Source: Ruminococcaceae bacterium HV4-5-B5C
GTDB taxonomy: Bacteria; Bacillota; Clostridia; Oscillospirales; Acutalibacteraceae
Length of the DNA: 64,000 nucleotides
Assembly: GCA_900184925.1 (NCBI GenBank)
Contig: FXYJ02000002.1
Coordinates: 62,001-126,000, forward strand
Reading direction: 5' to 3'
Shown: positions 62,358-64,000 of the stretch, piece after piece
How positions within the stretch are numbered: position 1 is the stretch's first letter
How the letters are laid out: every line of letters starts with the position of its first letter
Program-made: the position numbers and the translations under genes
The notes under the pieces: model-generated
The model's input: only the letters and a program-made list of their open reading frames with translations
Database searches by the model: none
What the model was told of the DNA's origin: nothing

Positions 62358-62480
62358 GCAAAAGAAAGAAATCAGAACAATGTTCTGAGGCAGAAAGTCA
62401 ATTCGAAGCGACAGAATTGCTTTAATCCTGTATATATCATCACCGCCTTTCTGAAGGCGGATGTGGGAGACGGAAAAAAC

Positions 62481-63338
62481 ATGCAGATTTCGAACAGCGA
62501 CAGGGCAAAAATACTGGTGCAGGCGCTGCCCTACATCCAGACCCACGCGGGAAAGACGATTGTGGTGAAATACGGCGGAAGCGCCATGGTGGACGATGCG
62601 CTCAAGGACGCGGTGATGTGCGACATCGTGCTGATGCAGCTCGTCGGCATCCGGGTCGTGGTCGTTCACGGCGGCGGAAAAGAAATCAGCGCCATGCTCG
62701 GCAAAATCGGCAAGCAGAGCCGCTTCGTCGACGGCCTGCGCTACACCGACCGCGAGACGATCGACGTGGTGCAGATGGTGCTCGCCGGGAAGGTCAACAA
62801 GGACCTCGTGCAGCTCCTGGAGCGCCACAGCGGCCGGGCCATCGGCCTGTGCGGTCTCGACGGCGGCCTCCTCACCGCCGAGAAGCTGTCGGCTTCGGAA
62901 GACCTCGGCTATGTGGGCGAGATTACAAATGTCGACCCGGCGCCCATCAACAACGCGACCGACAACGGCTATGTGCCCGTTGTTGCGCCGGTGGCGGGCG
63001 GTGCGAACGGCGAGGTTTACAACATCAACGCGGACATCGCCGCGGCCCGCATCGCCGCCGAGCTGAAAGCCGAAAAGCTGATCCTGATGACCGACGTGCG
63101 CGGCCTGCTGCGCGACAAAAACGACGAAAGTACGCTCATCCCCGTGGTGAACGTCAGCGAAGTGCCAAAGCTCCAGAACGAGGGCATCATCGCGGGAGGT
63201 ATGATCCCGAAAATTCAGTGCTGTGTGGACGCGGTGCGGCGCGGCGTCGGGCGCGCCCACATCATCGACGGGCGCATCCCGCACTCCATCCTGATTGAGC
63301 TGTTTTCCGACGAAGGCATCGGCACAATGTTTTATTGA
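62481..63338 (+). CDS. argB: Acetylglutamate kinase
   Basis: 285 residues. The N-terminal KTIVVKYGGSAM phosphate loop and the GGKEISAML substrate loop are intact, with the C-terminal DGRIPHSILIELFSDEGIGTM. It phosphorylates N-acetylglutamate. The long frame that reaches into R5 has no ribosome site. The ATG at 62481 is preceded by a GGGAG and a CCGCCTT/AAGGCGG hairpin (62445-62461) that could affect initiation. Confidence 0.96.
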   Translation: MQISNSDRAKILVQALPYIQTHAGKTIVVKYGGSAMVDDALKDAVMCDIVLMQLVGIRVVVVHGGGKEISAMLGKIGKQSRFVDGLRYTDRETIDVVQMVLAGKVNKDLVQLLERHSGRAIGLCGLDGGLLTAEKLSASEDLGYVGEITNVDPAPINNATDNGYVPVVAPVAGGANGEVYNINADIAAARIAAELKAEKLILMTDVRGLLRDKNDESTLIPVVNVSEVPKLQNEGIIAGGMIPKIQCCVDAVRRGVGRAHIIDGRIPHSILIELFSDEGIGTMFY

Positions 63339-63358
63339 GACCGGAGGAACGACTGGAA

Positions 63359-64000
63359 ATGACATTCGAAGAAGTACAGAAGGAACTGGACGAAAACGTG
63401 ATGCCGACCTACGCGCGGTTTCCTGTGGCGATTGCCTCCGGGAAGAACGCAACCGCAAAGGACGTGCAGGGCCGCGAATATATCGACTTTACAAGCGGCA
63501 TCGGCGTGAACTGCCTCGGCTATGCCGACCCGGAATGGGCCGCCGCCGTGGCCGCGCAGGCCGGAACAGTACAGCACATTTCAAACCTCTACTACAGCCC
63601 GGTGCAGGCGGAGCTTGCCGAAAAGCTCTGCGCCGTCTCCGGCATGGGAAAAGTGTTTTTCTGCAACTCGGGCGCCGAGGCGAACGAGTGCTGCATCAAG
63701 CTTGCACGCCGGTACGGTGCACAGGCGCTCGGCATGGAAGGCCCGGAGATTGTCACCCTGAAAAACTCGTTTCACGGGCGCACGGTCACGACGCTCGCCG
63801 CAACGGGGCAGAAGGTTTTTCACGAGAACTTTCTCCCTCTGACGGAAGGGTTCCGCTACGCCGATACGACGATGGACGGCGTGAAGGCCTGCGTCACCGA
63901 AAAGACCTGCGCCGTTCTGTTGGAGCTGATCCAGGGGGAGGGCGGCGTGGTGCCGCTCGGTGAAGGGTTCGTGAAAGAGCTGCGGGAGTTTTGCACGGAG
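63359..64000 (+). CDS. argD: Acetylornithine aminotransferase (cut by window end)
   Basis: The first 214 codons are present. The start MTFEEVQKELDENVMPTYARF and the later NSGAEANECCIKLAR, FHGRTVTTLAATG and ELIQGEGGVVPL match class III PLP aminotransferases of the ArgD group. The PLP lysine lies beyond the window. ACCGGAGGAACGACTGGAA precedes the ATG. It follows argB by 20 bp, so the pair is co-transcribed. Confidence 0.95.
   Translation, partial: MTFEEVQKELDENVMPTYARFPVAIASGKNATAKDVQGREYIDFTSGIGVNCLGYADPEWAAAVAAQAGTVQHISNLYYSPVQAELAEKLCAVSGMGKVFFCNSGAEANECCIKLARRYGAQALGMEGPEIVTLKNSFHGRTVTTLAATGQKVFHENFLPLTEGFRYADTTMDGVKACVTEKTCAVLLELIQGEGGVVPLGEGFVKELREFCTE

Noticed and set aside
62331..63458. 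375-residue open frame on the minus strand
   Set aside because: It is antisense to argB and argD.

Overview
The window is a chromosomal segment of a Gram-positive anaerobe of the class Clostridia. The best guess is an Oscillospiraceae/Ruminococcaceae-type genome of moderately high GC. The grounds are an hrcA-grpE-dnaK-dnaJ operon behind a perfect CIRCE element, strong Shine-Dalgarno sequences with many TTG/GTG starts, DUF975 and YtrA-type GntR genes, and a Bacillota-type LXG/WXG effector cassette. No species name can be supported from the sequence alone.

Layout. 1-7.8 kb: hemW, a small membrane protein, then the CIRCE-controlled heat-shock operon. 7.9-11.6 kb: a lipoprotein, an alpha/beta hydrolase with a coupled small membrane protein, a small unknown protein and a DUF975 protein, all on the minus strand. 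11.8-15.1 kb: ilvB-ilvN-ilvC (minus). 15.6-18.6 kb: an HAD phosphatase, a DUF188 protein and a COG2509-type FAD protein, with trxA separate. 18.7-20.8 kb: a TrmB-like regulator coupled to lysA behind a promoter that carries its own operator. 21-26.1 kb: a DUF4179 protein and two tandem chemoreceptors. 26.1-27.2 kb: tspO and a YvlD-like protein. 27.3-35.3 kb: an AT-richer island ending at tRNA-Arg(CCG). It holds a six-gene type VII secretion effector-type operon, a TIR protein, an acetyltransferase and a histidine phosphatase, with duplicated promoter/terminator modules and a 160-bp tandem repeat that copies the tRNA 3' end. 35.3-40.7 kb: DegV, a CPBP protease, and a GntR/ABC exporter operon. 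40.8-51.5 kb: a compact phage-like particle cluster with packaging, capsid and baseplate genes but no recognisable integrase, repressor, lysis, sheath or tape-measure gene. 51.8-55.3 kb: hflX, two anchored proteins, a flavin reductase-like protein and a gene remnant. 55.8-64 kb: an arginine operon, argG-argH-argC-(GNAT)-(86 aa)-argJ-[repeat]-argB-argD, headed by an ARG box and cut by the window end inside argD.

Two things tie the window together. First, a modular, hairpin-rich dispersed repeat of about 210-620 bp occurs five times: before hemW, before hrcA, before the FAD gene, inside the phage-like cluster between portal and protease, and inside the arg operon between argJ and argB. It does not encode a conserved protein. 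Second, all regulatory sites are of ordinary Bacillota type (SigA-like promoters, CIRCE, ARG box, palindromic operators on -10 boxes).

The strongest candidates for something undescribed are the stripped-down phage-like particle cluster (perhaps domesticated or gene-transfer-agent-like), the modular repeat family, and the tRNA-anchored island with its duplicated promoter-terminator modules.
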